Shown: in pieces, positions 18,543 to 27,652 of the stretch
How the letters are laid out: each line of letters opens with the position of its first letter
How positions within the stretch are numbered: position 1 is the stretch's first letter
Assembly: GCF_001693335.1 (NCBI RefSeq)
Contig: NZ_CP016503.1
Location: 434,001 to 498,000, forward strand
DNA length: 64,000 nt
Source: Helicobacter enhydrae
GTDB taxonomy: Bacteria; Campylobacterota; Campylobacteria; Campylobacterales; Helicobacteraceae
Direction of reading: 5' to 3'
The notes under the pieces: generated by a model
Told to the model about the DNA's origin: nothing
Database searches by the model: none
Seen by the model: only the letters and a program-made list of their open reading frames with translations
Made by a program: the position numbers and the translations under genes

Positions 18543-21500
18543 CTATACCTTCCTCCTAGGTTGAATTGTAAGTGGGTTCTGAGTTTATCTCCGAAGCTTT
18601 TCTCTATATCCATATACACTCTAGTGGATTGATTGAGTTCTAGATTGGTTCCTAGATTGAGCACCACTCTACCATTAGATTCAAGTGCAGGGTTGGTGTG
18701 TTGGATTCTTGTGGTGGTGATTTTGTTGCTTCCACCATCGATGAAATCATATTCATAGAATGCTCCAGCATAGAGGGAGATGTTTTTGCCTTGCTCTACT
18801 ATCTTTTTGCCAAAGCTTGCTCCTGCTCTAGTTCTAGCCAAAAGAATATAGTTTTGATTGGCTTTTAGCTCATTGATTCTTCCTGTAAGAGCTTTGAGGT
18901 TGGCGATGAAGTTGGATTGATTAAGATAACCCAAACCTATCTCCAATTGTGGATCGATGAAATAATCTTGCTTCTCTCCAAGGATGAAGCGATAGCCTAC
19001 TTCATTGGAAAGAGTGAATCCTAGATTGTTTGTTTGGCTATCTTTTACACTATTGCTAAGTTTAAAATCTGAAGTGATATAGCTAAATTTGGCAATGGTG
19101 TCATTGTAGATTCCCATATCACTCACATAAGAGTTATAAAGAGCCACTTCTGCACCATTGGATTGGACATTGGATAGAGAAGTGGGATAGAGCTCATCTA
19201 TCGGATCCTCATCTCCACTCGTGCCTGTTGAGTTGATATAAGAGAATGCAAGTCCTAGATAATTCCTAGCCCCCTCTAGATTGAGAGCATAATCATATCC
19301 TGCTTGAGTGCTAATGTATTGAGTGTGAAGTTTTGCTCCAAATGTAGACTCTTGCAATCCTCCAAACACTCTAGCCCATATTCCTTGAGAGTTTGTGTTA
19401 TCTCTTAGCTCTCCCATTCGTTTGTTGAGAGAATTGAAGTTTGCAACATACAAATCATAATTAATCGCAAGAGCAGAGGCAACTGCTTTTTGGGTGGATC
19501 TAGTGACTCCAAGACTGATGATTTTGCCTAAGAAATAAGTGGTGTAACCTTTCTCACCTTGAAGTTTCCCATATTGATTGGTTTTTGCTTCCCTTAATTC
19601 GATTGTTACCGCTTCTCCACCAATATCAGAATGTTTTGCCTCAAATTTAACCAAAGGCTTGTCATCAGATCCATTTTTCACAGTCGCAACAGCGATGTTT
19701 CTCACCCTCTGTGTTTCTTCTGTTCCTGTGTCTGCTCCATATTCGATTCCATTATATTTTTCAGGATCTACAATGACAACAAGATTTTCTTTCAAAGGTG
19801 TGCCTGCAGTAGTTGCACTATGTATCACAATGCGATCAGAGTGGGCAACTCCATATGTCCCACTTGCTCCTGTTGTCTCCCCTCCGATTGTGCTACTTCC
19901 TTGAGTTGCTAGGGGATCTACAAAGACTTTGAAAGTGAGATTGCTTGCAGTAAGTCCCTCACCATTATTTGTTCCAATCTCAAGGAGGTTGAAATTGCGA
20001 GTGTTGCCTGCAGGGGTGTTAGGATTGGGATATTTGTCACTTGCGATATCAATAGTGGCTTTTGTGGCACTACCATCAAGTTTTAAAGTTGTGATGTGAT
20101 TCTTATTGCCTTTGAGTGTGAGGGTGGAATTGTCTCCACTGAATGCAACATTAAAGGTTTTGCTACCATCTCTATTTACTGGATCTGTAATGGTGGTTTT
20201 GCCTGATGTGATATTGAGGGTATTTGTTGTGGCTTGCAAATCAAGGGCTTTGATTGTATTGTTTGTGCCACCAAGTTTGAGGGTTGCAGTATCTCCTAAG
20301 AATTGGATTGTAAGATTCTCACCATTTGTAATGCCACCAATAGTTGTTTCAGATGTTGTTCCACTAGCTTTGCCAAGTTTCAAGGTGCTTGCGGTTGAAG
20401 CATTGTTCAAAGTGGTAATGGTATTGGTGTTGCCTTCTAATGTGAGGGTGGAGTTGGTGCCATTGAGATTGAAAGTTGTGTTTCCATTACCAACTGTTTC
20501 AATTTTCTTTTTTATGGTGAGATTGGCAGAAGCTTCGAGAGTAATGCTATTTGCTCCATTGGCTGCAGTGTAAATAGCATAATCAAGACCACTACCGCCA
20601 CTTGTTTCACCTGCATTGGTAATTCCATTTGTTCCGATTGTATTGTCAGTGCCTTTGCTGATAAAAATAGTATTGTTAGAATTAGCACCTGTTGCAAAGA
20701 TTCCATTACTAACATCAATTTCCTCTATGAGAATGGTATTTTTGCTACCACTTTTGCTTACGATACTTTGGGTGGTAAGTTTCCCTTTGGCGATGTTGGT
20801 TGCAGAGGGATTATCTATCGCATTTGTATTGATTGCCAAATCTTTGGCAGTGCCACCACTTCCAAGTGTTAAAAAGCCTTTGCCGATGTAATTACGCCCT
20901 TTAGAGCCGTCTGAAATGATTGTTGTAATGTCGAGAATATTTGTAGCGTCTGTATTATTTTCAAGACTAAGGATATTGCGATGATTAGTTGTATTTAACC
21001 CCACTGCTCTTAAAACTCCGAGATAAAGAGTAGCTTGTTTTTTGAATTGGATAAGATTGTGAGCTTGTGCTGTATATGTCCTATCTGCATATGCAACGAT
21101 ATCTATACGATTGCTTGTGCCCTCTCCAATTTTTCCATTATTTTCAAAAAGGATTCGATTGCGTGCATTGTTTAGCCATTGGCCACCTAGTCCAGCTTCG
21201 GCTCGAATCTCTCCTGTACCTGTGTTTCTACTTCCTTTTTTGATAGTATTGGTAGTATTTCCTTCATTATGTGTTTTAAAAGTAATATTAACATCAACAT
21301 TATCATTAGCTGTGCTTCCTGTATTGCCAATACGCCCATAAGTTTGGATATTGCCTTCAATCCCTCCGCTACCTCCTTCAAAGATTAGATTCTGTCCATC
21401 TTGTTGCCCCTCTACGAGTTTTGTTGTGAGATTGCCTTTGAGTTTTGCCCCATCTTGAAAAGTAAATATTGTTTTGATAGTGTTGTTATTAGCATTATTG

Positions 21501-22066
21501 TATAAATCAATATTGCCTATCATATCTCCCTTGAAAGTAGCCTCCACTTTATCATACCAATAACTAGGTATGACTCTAATATTTCCCTTGAAAGCAATTT
21601 TTGAGCTATTTTCTGTTGTTGTGCCTTCAAAATTTAGAATAGCTTTTTTTGCATTATAGTTTCTGTTATGGTTCCCAAAATTAATAGTGAGGGTGCCTAA
21701 TCCATTCCCTAATTGAAGTCCATTACCTTTATTAATGAGTTTGAGTTGAGCGTTATTGCCACCCACAGAGGCTTCGGGAGTGCTACCAACCGATCCATTA
21801 CCGCCAGTCTGTGTAAATTTGAGAGTGAAATCACTGATCGTAATCCCACTTGCCGGAGGCGTGGCAAATTGCAGTTTATTGTATCCCCCTTCTTGTCCAA
21901 ATTTTAAACCCGTGAATTGTTTGAAATCTGTGCCATTAGTAGTGCTCCAGCAGATCGCACTTGCACTGCCGTCACAATCTCCCGCACTCGCCACACTCAC
22001 ACTGAGAGCCAAAGCCAACGATGTGGCAATAAGAGGTTTGAATAAGGGACTGTTTAAGCTGTTCAT
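18536..22066 (-). CDS. Autotransporter AT2, phase-variable N-terminus
   Basis: From ATG 22066 the protein has 1,176 residues. The signal peptide contains KPLIATSLALALSVSVASA, almost identical to AT3. Two cysteines follow in the mature start (GDCDGSASAIC). The passenger repeats ANNTI/TLTLEGNTNTI-type beta-helix strands and the NYIGKG motif shared with AT1. The barrel begins after MGELRDNTNSQGIWARVFGG and ends exactly at GGRYSF-stop, so this paralogue lacks the acidic tail of AT1 and AT3. A better-placed start at 22134, with AAGGAGT upstream, leads through a 12-G tract and is out of frame at this tract length. Translation from 22066 could use the G-run (five bases away) or coupling to the leader stop (ATGA). 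Confidence 0.9.
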   Translation of the reverse strand: MNSLNSPLFKPLIATSLALALSVSVASAGDCDGSASAICWSTTNGTDFKQFTGLKFGQEGGYNKLQFATPPASGITISDFTLKFTQTGGNGSVGSTPEASVGGNNAQLKLINKGNGLQLGNGLGTLTINFGNHNRNYNAKKAILNFEGTTTENSSKIAFKGNIRVIPSYWYDKVEATFKGDMIGNIDLYNNANNNTIKTIFTFQDGAKLKGNLTTKLVEGQQDGQNLIFEGGSGGIEGNIQTYGRIGNTGSTANDNVDVNITFKTHNEGNTTNTIKKGSRNTGTGEIRAEAGLGGQWLNNARNRILFENNGKIGEGTSNRIDIVAYADRTYTAQAHNLIQFKKQATLYLGVLRAVGLNTTNHRNILSLENNTDATNILDITTIISDGSKGRNYIGKGFLTLGSGGTAKDLAINTNAIDNPSATNIAKGKLTTQSIVSKSGSKNTILIEEIDVSNGIFATGANSNNTIFISKGTDNTIGTNGITNAGETSGGSGLDYAIYTAANGANSITLEASANLTIKKKIETVGNGNTTFNLNGTNSTLTLEGNTNTITTLNNASTASTLKLGKASGTTSETTIGGITNGENLTIQFLGDTATLKLGGTNNTIKALDLQATTNTLNITSGKTTITDPVNRDGSKTFNVAFSGDNSTLTLKGNKNHITTLKLDGSATKATIDIASDKYPNPNTPAGNTRNFNLLEIGTNNGEGLTASNLTFKVFVDPLATQGSSTIGGETTGASGTYGVAHSDRIVIHSATTAGTPLKENLVVIVDPEKYNGIEYGADTGTEETQRVRNIAVATVKNGSDDKPLVKFEAKHSDIGGEAVTIELREAKTNQYGKLQGEKGYTTYFLGKIISLGVTRSTQKAVASALAINYDLYVANFNSLNKRMGELRDNTNSQGIWARVFGGLQESTFGAKLHTQYISTQAGYDYALNLEGARNYLGLAFSYINSTGTSGDEDPIDELYPTSLSNVQSNGAEVALYNSYVSDMGIYNDTIAKFSYITSDFKLSNSVKDSQTNNLGFTLSNEVGYRFILGEKQDYFIDPQLEIGLGYLNQSNFIANLKALTGRINELKANQNYILLARTRAGASFGKKIVEQGKNISLYAGAFYEYDFIDGGSNKITTTRIQHTNPALESNGRVVLNLGTNLELNQSTRVYMDIEKSFGDKLRTHLQFNLGGRYSF

Positions 22067-22134
22067 TTTTGCCCCCCCCCCCCGAGAGAGATTTTGCCCA
22101 TACGATTGTGCTTCCTAGTTTCTATTTTTTCCAT
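22063..22134 (-). CDS. 23-codon leader frame of AT2, switched by poly-G tract
   Basis: ATG 22134 follows a strong AAGGAGT site. The frame encodes a basic peptide starting MEKIETRKHNRMGKISL, then four Gly codons from 12 G, then Gln-Lys-stop. The stop TGA overlaps ATG 22066 as ATGA. With 10 or 13 G the frame would fuse to AT2. AT3 has the fused arrangement with 9 G. Confidence 0.6.
   Translation of the reverse strand: MEKIETRKHNRMGKISLGGGGQK
22072..22083 (-). repeat. Poly-G tract (12) at AT2 start
   Basis: Twelve consecutive C on the plus strand, read as G on the coding strand. It lies between the leader ATG and the signal-peptide ATG. Such tracts slip during replication, which is an established cause of phase variation in Helicobacter and Campylobacter. 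Confidence 0.85.
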
Positions 22135-22207
22135 CTTTTACTCCTTGCAAAAAATTTATCTCAAGGTATCAAAAAATTCTTGAATGTAAAATAAATTTTT
22201 GAGAATA

Positions 22208-22213
22208 ATTATA
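22208..22213 (-). promoter_or_regulatory. Candidate -10 box for AT2
   Basis: Consensus TATAAT on the minus strand lies in an AT-rich region about 75 bases before the leader ATG. Transcription would begin near 22201. Confidence 0.5.
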
Positions 22214-22599
22214 ATTAATATTTACACTCCATTTACTTTCATAAAACTTTTATTTTTGAAACACACAATGGAGGTTCTCAAATCTATCAAACCCAATGGT
22301 TTCAATCCTTGCCAAAGCTCTACCAAGCTCTATCAATCCCCAATCTCACCACTTCACACAGTGCAATCTTTTGCTTTGATTGTGTTTGTTGATTTTTATT
22401 TGAATCTAGATTCTTAATTTGATTTGTTTGCTTGTTGGATTGATTGAAGGTAGATTCTGATGTTTCTTGCTGCTTTGATTTTCAGAATCTTTTTACAAAA
22501 TTTTATTTAGATTCTTAAAATCTTCACAAAAACCCTATCAAAATAAAAGCAAGAATCTAAAAATCTAGATTCAAAATTCAAATAAAAACAAGAATCAAG

Positions 22600-22760
22600 A
22601 ATCAAACAAAAGTCAAAACAATGTGGGCAACACACAAAAAGCGAGTTTGGGGGATTTTAAGGGGGATAAGGGGGGGAAAGCCTGTCAATAACCCCCCTTG
22701 CCCCCTTAAGAGAGAAAGCAAAGTGGGATTTGGTTACCAAAAAGCGTGCTTCTGCAAAAT
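22600..22760 (-). repeat. Dispersed repeat module B, copy 4 (inverted)
   Basis: It matches 18180-18400 through the CAACACACAAAAAGCG flank. Hairpin arms are 22657-22675 and 22692-22709. A further half copy in the opposite orientation is at about 22930-23014 (GCAAAAGCACACTGCTTAGT, then a G-run). Confidence 0.75.
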
Positions 22761-23005
22761 CAATCTTGATAAAAGAATCAGTTTGCCGAATCTCAAAGTT
22801 TTGTTTTTTTGGGTTTGGTTTGGATAAACCACGGCTTTTAGTATTTCAAGCTTGGCTTGGATTCTTTCTTTTGAAGTTGGTTTGTGTGAGTATGCCTTTT
22901 GGTGATTCTAGAATCTATTAGATTCTCTTTTTGGAGTTAGTTTTGCAAAAGCACACTGCTTAGTCACCAAATCTTGCTTTGCTTTTTTATAAGAGGGAGG
23001 GGCAA

Positions 23006-23014
23006 GGGGGGGGG
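23006..23014 (+). repeat. Poly-G tract (9) upstream of algC promoter
   Basis: Nine G about 40 bases upstream of the algC TATAAT box. Length changes could alter the upstream promoter region, but the tract may just be part of the half module B. Confidence 0.5.
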
Positions 23015-23053
23015 TGGCAATACCACTCTCACCACAACGCATTACAAATTGGA

Positions 23054-23059
23054 TATAAT
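23054..23059 (+). promoter_or_regulatory. -10 box for algC
   Basis: TATAAT (preceded by GGA) lies 35 bases before the algC ATG. The expected transcript start near 23066 leaves a short leader with AAAGGA. Confidence 0.55.
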
Positions 23060-23094
23060 TGCACACGATTAACCCCCAAGACCAAAGGAACAGA

Positions 23095-24492
23095 ATGCAA
23101 AAAGAGCATATTTTTAGAGAGTATGATATTCGTGGGATTTTTGATATAGATTTGGATCAAGAGATTGTGACTTGCATTGGCGAGAGGATTGGAGCGCTCC
23201 TCAAAGACGCCAATCAAAAATCCATCAGCATTGGCTATGACGCAAGGGTGCATTCCAAACAGCTGTTTGAATGGCTCACCGATGGATTGCATCTCCATTC
23301 TATCAAAATCAACGATCTTGGTTTGATACCCACGCCAACTGCGTATTTTGCCACCTTCTCCCCTACCCTTGCAAACACCAATTCCATTATGATCACAGGC
23401 TCACACAATCCCAAAGAATACAATGGCTTCAAAATCACGCTATTAGGCAAACCTTTTTATGGTCAAAGCATTCAAGCACTCAAAAACAGCATCGCCCAAA
23501 CTCCAAAACCCCACCCCACAAACCCACAACCCAAAGCCATCACGCAAGTTCCTATACTTGAGGAATACCAAGCCTTCCTCATCGATCATTTCCAAACCCT
23601 CCGAGATTTCCCACACCCAATCGCCATTGATTGTGGCAATGGAGTGGCAGGAGTGGCACTCATTCCTGTTTTGCAAGCACTCAACATCGACTTTGTCGCA
23701 CTCTATGCAGATCCCGATGGCGATTTCCCCAACCACCACCCAGACCCCAGTGAAGCCAAAAATCTCCAAGATCTCAAACGCCTAATGCACGATCAGCAGA
23801 TTCCTATCGGACTAGCATTTGATGGAGATGCCGATAGGATCGCTTTGCTAAGCACAAGGGTAGCCTATCAAGGAGATGAGCTCACCATCCTTTTCGCACA
23901 CCAAATCGCTCAAGAGATAGCACCCCAGAAACCAATCATCATCGGTGAAGTCAAATGCTCCTCAGTGATGTATGATGAGATTGACAAAATCGGAACAAGC
24001 GTGATGTATAAAACAGGGCATAGCAACCTCAAAGTCAAGCTCAAAGAGCTGAACGCCTCGTTTGCAGGGGAAATGAGTGGGCATTTGTTTTTCAATGATA
24101 GGTATTTTGGCTATGATGATGGTATCTATGCGGGGCTTAGGGCTTTGGAGCTGTTTTTGCACTCTAGTATCGAATCTGTAGAGGAGCAAATCCTCTCACT
24201 TCCCAAGCTTTGCTCCACACCCGAAGAGAAAATCCCAACGACAGAAGACAAAAAATTCCAAATCATTGCAACACTACAAAAAAAGCTCCAAAACCCCAAT
24301 CAAGAATTCCCAAAAATCAAACAAATCATCGATATAGACGGCATTCGTGTAGTGTTTGAAAACGGGTGGGCATTGATCCGTGCTAGCAACACCACGCCCG
24401 TGCTTGTCACACGCTTTGAAGCCAAAACACAAGAGGACCTGGAGCTTTACAAAGCCCAAATGCTCTCTCTGATTGAAGATGAGTTGCGATGA
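23095..24492 (+). CDS. algC: Phosphomannomutase/phosphoglucomutase
   Basis: This 465-residue enzyme interconverts hexose 1- and 6-phosphates for LPS and glycan precursors. FREYDIRGIF opens the protein. The phosphorylated serine is Ser103 in TGSHNPKEYNGFK. Metal binding is FDGDADR, the sugar loop GEMSGHLFF and the phosphate-binding loop RASNTTPVLVTRFEA. ATG 23095 is chosen because AAAGGA precedes it and the family N-terminus fits; an open stretch of 12 codons upstream overlaps the promoter. It is coupled to tsaD by an ATGA overlap. It resembles HP1275. Confidence 0.93.
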   Translation: MQKEHIFREYDIRGIFDIDLDQEIVTCIGERIGALLKDANQKSISIGYDARVHSKQLFEWLTDGLHLHSIKINDLGLIPTPTAYFATFSPTLANTNSIMITGSHNPKEYNGFKITLLGKPFYGQSIQALKNSIAQTPKPHPTNPQPKAITQVPILEEYQAFLIDHFQTLRDFPHPIAIDCGNGVAGVALIPVLQALNIDFVALYADPDGDFPNHHPDPSEAKNLQDLKRLMHDQQIPIGLAFDGDADRIALLSTRVAYQGDELTILFAHQIAQEIAPQKPIIIGEVKCSSVMYDEIDKIGTSVMYKTGHSNLKVKLKELNASFAGEMSGHLFFNDRYFGYDDGIYAGLRALELFLHSSIESVEEQILSLPKLCSTPEEKIPTTEDKKFQIIATLQKKLQNPNQEFPKIKQIIDIDGIRVVFENGWALIRASNTTPVLVTRFEAKTQEDLELYKAQMLSLIEDELR

Positions 24493-25490
24493 TCCTTAGC
24501 ATCGAAAGCAGCTGCGATGACAGCTCACTTGCACTCACCTCAATCCAAGAGTGCAAACTTGTGTTCCACCAAAAAATCTCCCAAGATTCTTACCACTCTC
24601 GATATGGTGGCGTCGTCCCAGAAATCGCCTCAAGACTCCACGCCCAACAACTCCCACAGATTTTGCAAGAACTCAAAAACTTCCTTGATGGCAACCTAGA
24701 AGCAATCAAAGCAATCGCCATCACCACAGAACCGGGCTTGAGTGTCTCGCTCATCGAGGGGCTGATGATGGCAAAGGCTCTTGCACTTGCCCTCAATCTC
24801 CCACTCCTAAGTATCAATCATCTCAAAGGGCACATTTACTCGCTTTTCATCAACCAAAAAACCATCATTTCCCCCCTGAGCATTCTGCTAGTTTCGGGTG
24901 GGCATACGATGATCCTAGAGATGTCCCACTCGCAGATTCAAATCATTGCCAAAAGTTTGGATGATAGCTTTGGAGAGAGCTTTGACAAAGCTTCCAAAAT
25001 GCTAGGTTTGGGCTATCCGGGTGGTCCGATCATCCAAGAACTCGCCCACGATGCCCCCTCACTCTACACCCTGCCCATTCCTTTGCAACACAGCAAAGAA
25101 TTGGCGTTTAGCTTTTCAGGACTCAAAAACGCCTTTAGGCTCAAAACTCAAGAAAAAGACTACCACCCAAACGCTCTAGCCAAAGCTTTTCAAGAAAGTG
25201 CTATCGCCCACATCTACCAACGATGCAAACTCTACTTCCAACACAAGCAATCACAGAATCAATCCATCCAACATTTTGCAATCGTGGGTGGAGCGAGTGC
25301 TAATCTCGCACTCAGAGACAAAATGCACCAACTTTGCCAAGACTATCAAGCCACGCTCTTGCTAAGCCCCCTAGAATTCTGCTCAGACAATGCTGCAATG
25401 ATTGGACGCGCTGGAGTGGAGAGCTATCTCAAAGGGGAGTTTGCCTCACTCTATGAGCTTGATATTTCTCCACGCACGACTCAGTTTTAG
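24489..25490 (+). CDS. tsaD: tRNA N6-threonylcarbamoyladenosine transferase subunit
   Basis: This 333-residue Kae1/TsaD-family protein transfers threonylcarbamoyl to A37 of ANN-decoding tRNAs. Motifs are IESSCDDSSLAL, HSRYGGVVPEIASR, the HLKGH metal site near residue 115, VSGGHTMIL, DDSFGESFDKASKMLGLGYPGG and GGASANLALR. CSDNAAMIGRAG is near the C-terminus. It overlaps algC by four bases. Confidence 0.95.
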   Translation: MILSIESSCDDSSLALTSIQECKLVFHQKISQDSYHSRYGGVVPEIASRLHAQQLPQILQELKNFLDGNLEAIKAIAITTEPGLSVSLIEGLMMAKALALALNLPLLSINHLKGHIYSLFINQKTIISPLSILLVSGGHTMILEMSHSQIQIIAKSLDDSFGESFDKASKMLGLGYPGGPIIQELAHDAPSLYTLPIPLQHSKELAFSFSGLKNAFRLKTQEKDYHPNALAKAFQESAIAHIYQRCKLYFQHKQSQNQSIQHFAIVGGASANLALRDKMHQLCQDYQATLLLSPLEFCSDNAAMIGRAGVESYLKGEFASLYELDISPRTTQF

Positions 25491-25544
25491 ATTGGCTTTA
25501 TTTTGGTGATTTAAAGTATGTAGATTCTATATCAAAGGACAACG

Positions 25545-26399
25545 ATGAAAAATAAATGCCTATCTCTTTTGTTTGCACCCCTTGTGCTACTCTCCCAAAC
25601 CCCCTATCTCACAAACATCCACCACACTATCAACGCACAACAGCGTCTCAACACCAATCTACTTCTAAGCACCATTTGGACACATCAAGATGAAGATCTT
25701 ACAATCGATCCAAGCTTTTTATACACTAGCACCGATGATGGAGACATCATCAGCTCATCCCTTGCACTCACAGGTGCCAATGATGAGGATGAGCTCAAAA
25801 TGAAGTCTTTGCTTGAGTATTCTTATGATGATCATAAGCACTCCAAAAGCCGATCGCACAATGTGAGCGGGGGATTGTCTGCCTTGCTCAAAACGCCACT
25901 CTCGATTTTTGCAGGATTGAGCGGAGGTGCAAACTTCAACACCCTGCAGTCTCTTGTGGATTACAAACAATACTATGCGTCAGGGGCATTGGGGCTAGGA
26001 TATGACATCCCCCTCTTGGATGACACCACACGACTCACCCCAATCGCCTATCTCAACTATACTTTTTTACAACTACAAAACCACAAAGGGCTTGAAACAA
26101 TCCCAACCCAACACTACAATCACCTATCAGTCAATGCAGGGCTCATCGCACAGACGCTCTTTGGATCGATGCAAATCAATCTCTATGGTATCTACTCTCA
26201 TTCTGTTTTGGACAACACCTTGCACCTTGCCACAGACACACAACGCTTCAAGCTTGATTCTGCCCAATGGCTTGTCAATCTAGGGGCAAATCTAGGATTT
26301 TATGGGGATGATATGAGTTTTAAACTTGGTTTAAGTAGTGAGATTTCGAAAAACTTCTATAATGTCGGCTTGACAAGTTCTGTCGGATTTGAATTCTAA
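25545..26399 (+). CDS. Passenger-less autotransporter-type outer-membrane barrel
   Basis: This 284-residue protein has a signal peptide (MKNKCLSLLFAPLVLLSQT) followed directly by about 260 residues of alternating beta-strand sequence. It ends in TSSVGFEF, a typical C-terminal barrel-assembly signal with terminal Phe. The size and spacing match a 12-strand autotransporter barrel, but no passenger is present and there is no tail past the barrel. AAAGGA precedes the start; 54 bases separate it from tsaD. Role unknown; porin or adhesin are possible. Confidence 0.65.
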   Translation: MKNKCLSLLFAPLVLLSQTPYLTNIHHTINAQQRLNTNLLLSTIWTHQDEDLTIDPSFLYTSTDDGDIISSSLALTGANDEDELKMKSLLEYSYDDHKHSKSRSHNVSGGLSALLKTPLSIFAGLSGGANFNTLQSLVDYKQYYASGALGLGYDIPLLDDTTRLTPIAYLNYTFLQLQNHKGLETIPTQHYNHLSVNAGLIAQTLFGSMQINLYGIYSHSVLDNTLHLATDTQRFKLDSAQWLVNLGANLGFYGDDMSFKLGLSSEISKNFYNVGLTSSVGFEF

Positions 26400-26423
26400 T
26401 CACATTTGATACAAAGGAAAACG

Positions 26424-27584
26424 ATGCAATACTCAGACAAAGCACTCAATCTACAAGAATCCAACACTTTGGCAATCAGTGCGTTGGCACAAAACCTAGC
26501 AAAAAGTGGCAAAGAAATCATCAACCTCTCCACAGGTGAGCCTGATTTTGACACCCCCCAAAGTGTCAAAGACACTGCGATTGGTGCAATCAATCAAGGT
26601 TTTAGCAAATACACCGCTGTCAGTGGGATCTTGAATCTCAAAGAGGCGATTTGTGAGAAGCTAGCACGAGACAATCAACTCCACTATCAACCCCAAGAAA
26701 TCATCGTAAGCAATGGAGCCAAGCATTCTTTGTTTAATGCGTTGGGAGCGATACTCAATCCTCAAGATGAAGTCATCATCCCCGCTCCCTATTGGGTCAG
26801 CTACCCTGAAATGGTCAAATACAATCAAGCGACACCGATTTTCATCCAAACCACCCAAGAAAATCATTTCAAAATAACGCCCAAAGATCTCCAAGAAGCC
26901 ATCACCCCCAAAACCAAAGCAATCATTCTCAACTCGCCAAGCAACCCCACAGGCTCTATCTACAACAAAGAGGAGATCATAGAACTTGCAAAAGTGCTAG
27001 AGGGGAGCGATATTTGGGTGATTAGTGATGAAATTTATGAAAAGCTTGTCTATGATTCTTCGTTTGTGTCCATCCCATCGCTTTCGCAAGATTTGTTGAC
27101 AAGGACGATCCTTGTCAATGGGCTTAGCAAATCAAGTGCGATGACTGGGTGGAGGATGGGCTATCTTGCTAGCAAAGATCGCACACTGCTCAAAATCATT
27201 GACAATATACAAAGCAATAGCACTTCAAACATCAATTCTTTCACACAAATGGCTTCAATCACGGCATTGAACCTCAAAGGAGAGATTGAGGAAATGAGAG
27301 GGATTTTTGAGCAACGCAGAGATTTTGCCTATCAAGCCGCCCAAAGTATCGCCCCCCTGCGTCTCAACAAACCACAAGGGGCGTTTTATCTTTTCATCGA
27401 TATTTCAAAAACCCCATATCCCAACAGCCTAGACTTTTGTCAATTCTTGCTTGAGCGACAAGGCGTGGCATTGGTTCCCGGCATTGCTTTTGGTGCGGAG
27501 GGTTTTGTGAGGATGAGTTTTGCCACTTCGATTAAGACATTACAAAAAGGATTTGAAAAAATTGCAAGATTTTTAGAAAACTAG
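26424..27584 (+). CDS. aspB: Class I aminotransferase, aspartate aminotransferase type
   Basis: This 386-residue PLP enzyme carries the cofactor lysine at about residue 236 in NGLSKSSAMTGWRMGY. NLSTGEPDFDTP, SNGAKHSL, SPSNPTGSIY, SDEIYEKL and MSFATS are family markers for subgroup I-gamma/AspB. ATG 26424 follows AAAGGA; a TTG frame start 18 bases upstream is rejected. It resembles HP0672. Substrate is probably aspartate/2-oxoglutarate, by family. Confidence 0.9.
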   Translation: MQYSDKALNLQESNTLAISALAQNLAKSGKEIINLSTGEPDFDTPQSVKDTAIGAINQGFSKYTAVSGILNLKEAICEKLARDNQLHYQPQEIIVSNGAKHSLFNALGAILNPQDEVIIPAPYWVSYPEMVKYNQATPIFIQTTQENHFKITPKDLQEAITPKTKAIILNSPSNPTGSIYNKEEIIELAKVLEGSDIWVISDEIYEKLVYDSSFVSIPSLSQDLLTRTILVNGLSKSSAMTGWRMGYLASKDRTLLKIIDNIQSNSTSNINSFTQMASITALNLKGEIEEMRGIFEQRRDFAYQAAQSIAPLRLNKPQGAFYLFIDISKTPYPNSLDFCQFLLERQGVALVPGIAFGAEGFVRMSFATSIKTLQKGFEKIARFLEN

Positions 27585-27652
27585 ATTCTCAGTGAGTATC
27601 TCTATAGCCCCCCTCTATAGCCCCTCCCCCTTTGTGAATCCCCTTTTTGAGC

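Larger units (their letters stand above)
22135..23094. other. 1 kb gene-free block between AT2 and algC
   Basis: It contains divergent promoters for AT2 and algC, an inverted module B copy, a partial module B half, AT-rich filler rich in AGAATC/GATTCT, and a 9-G tract 80 bases before algC. No credible gene is seen. Confidence 0.65.

Noticed and set aside
22621-22827. Small frames with a shared HKKR...WGILRGIRG stretch in module B copies (also 6268-6504 minus)
   Set aside because: The similarity follows from the DNA repeat; the frames diverge at both ends and lack ribosome sites.
27585-27652. Terminator between aspB and torA
   Set aside because: Only a short direct repeat (CTATAGCCCC) is seen, with no convincing stem plus T-run.
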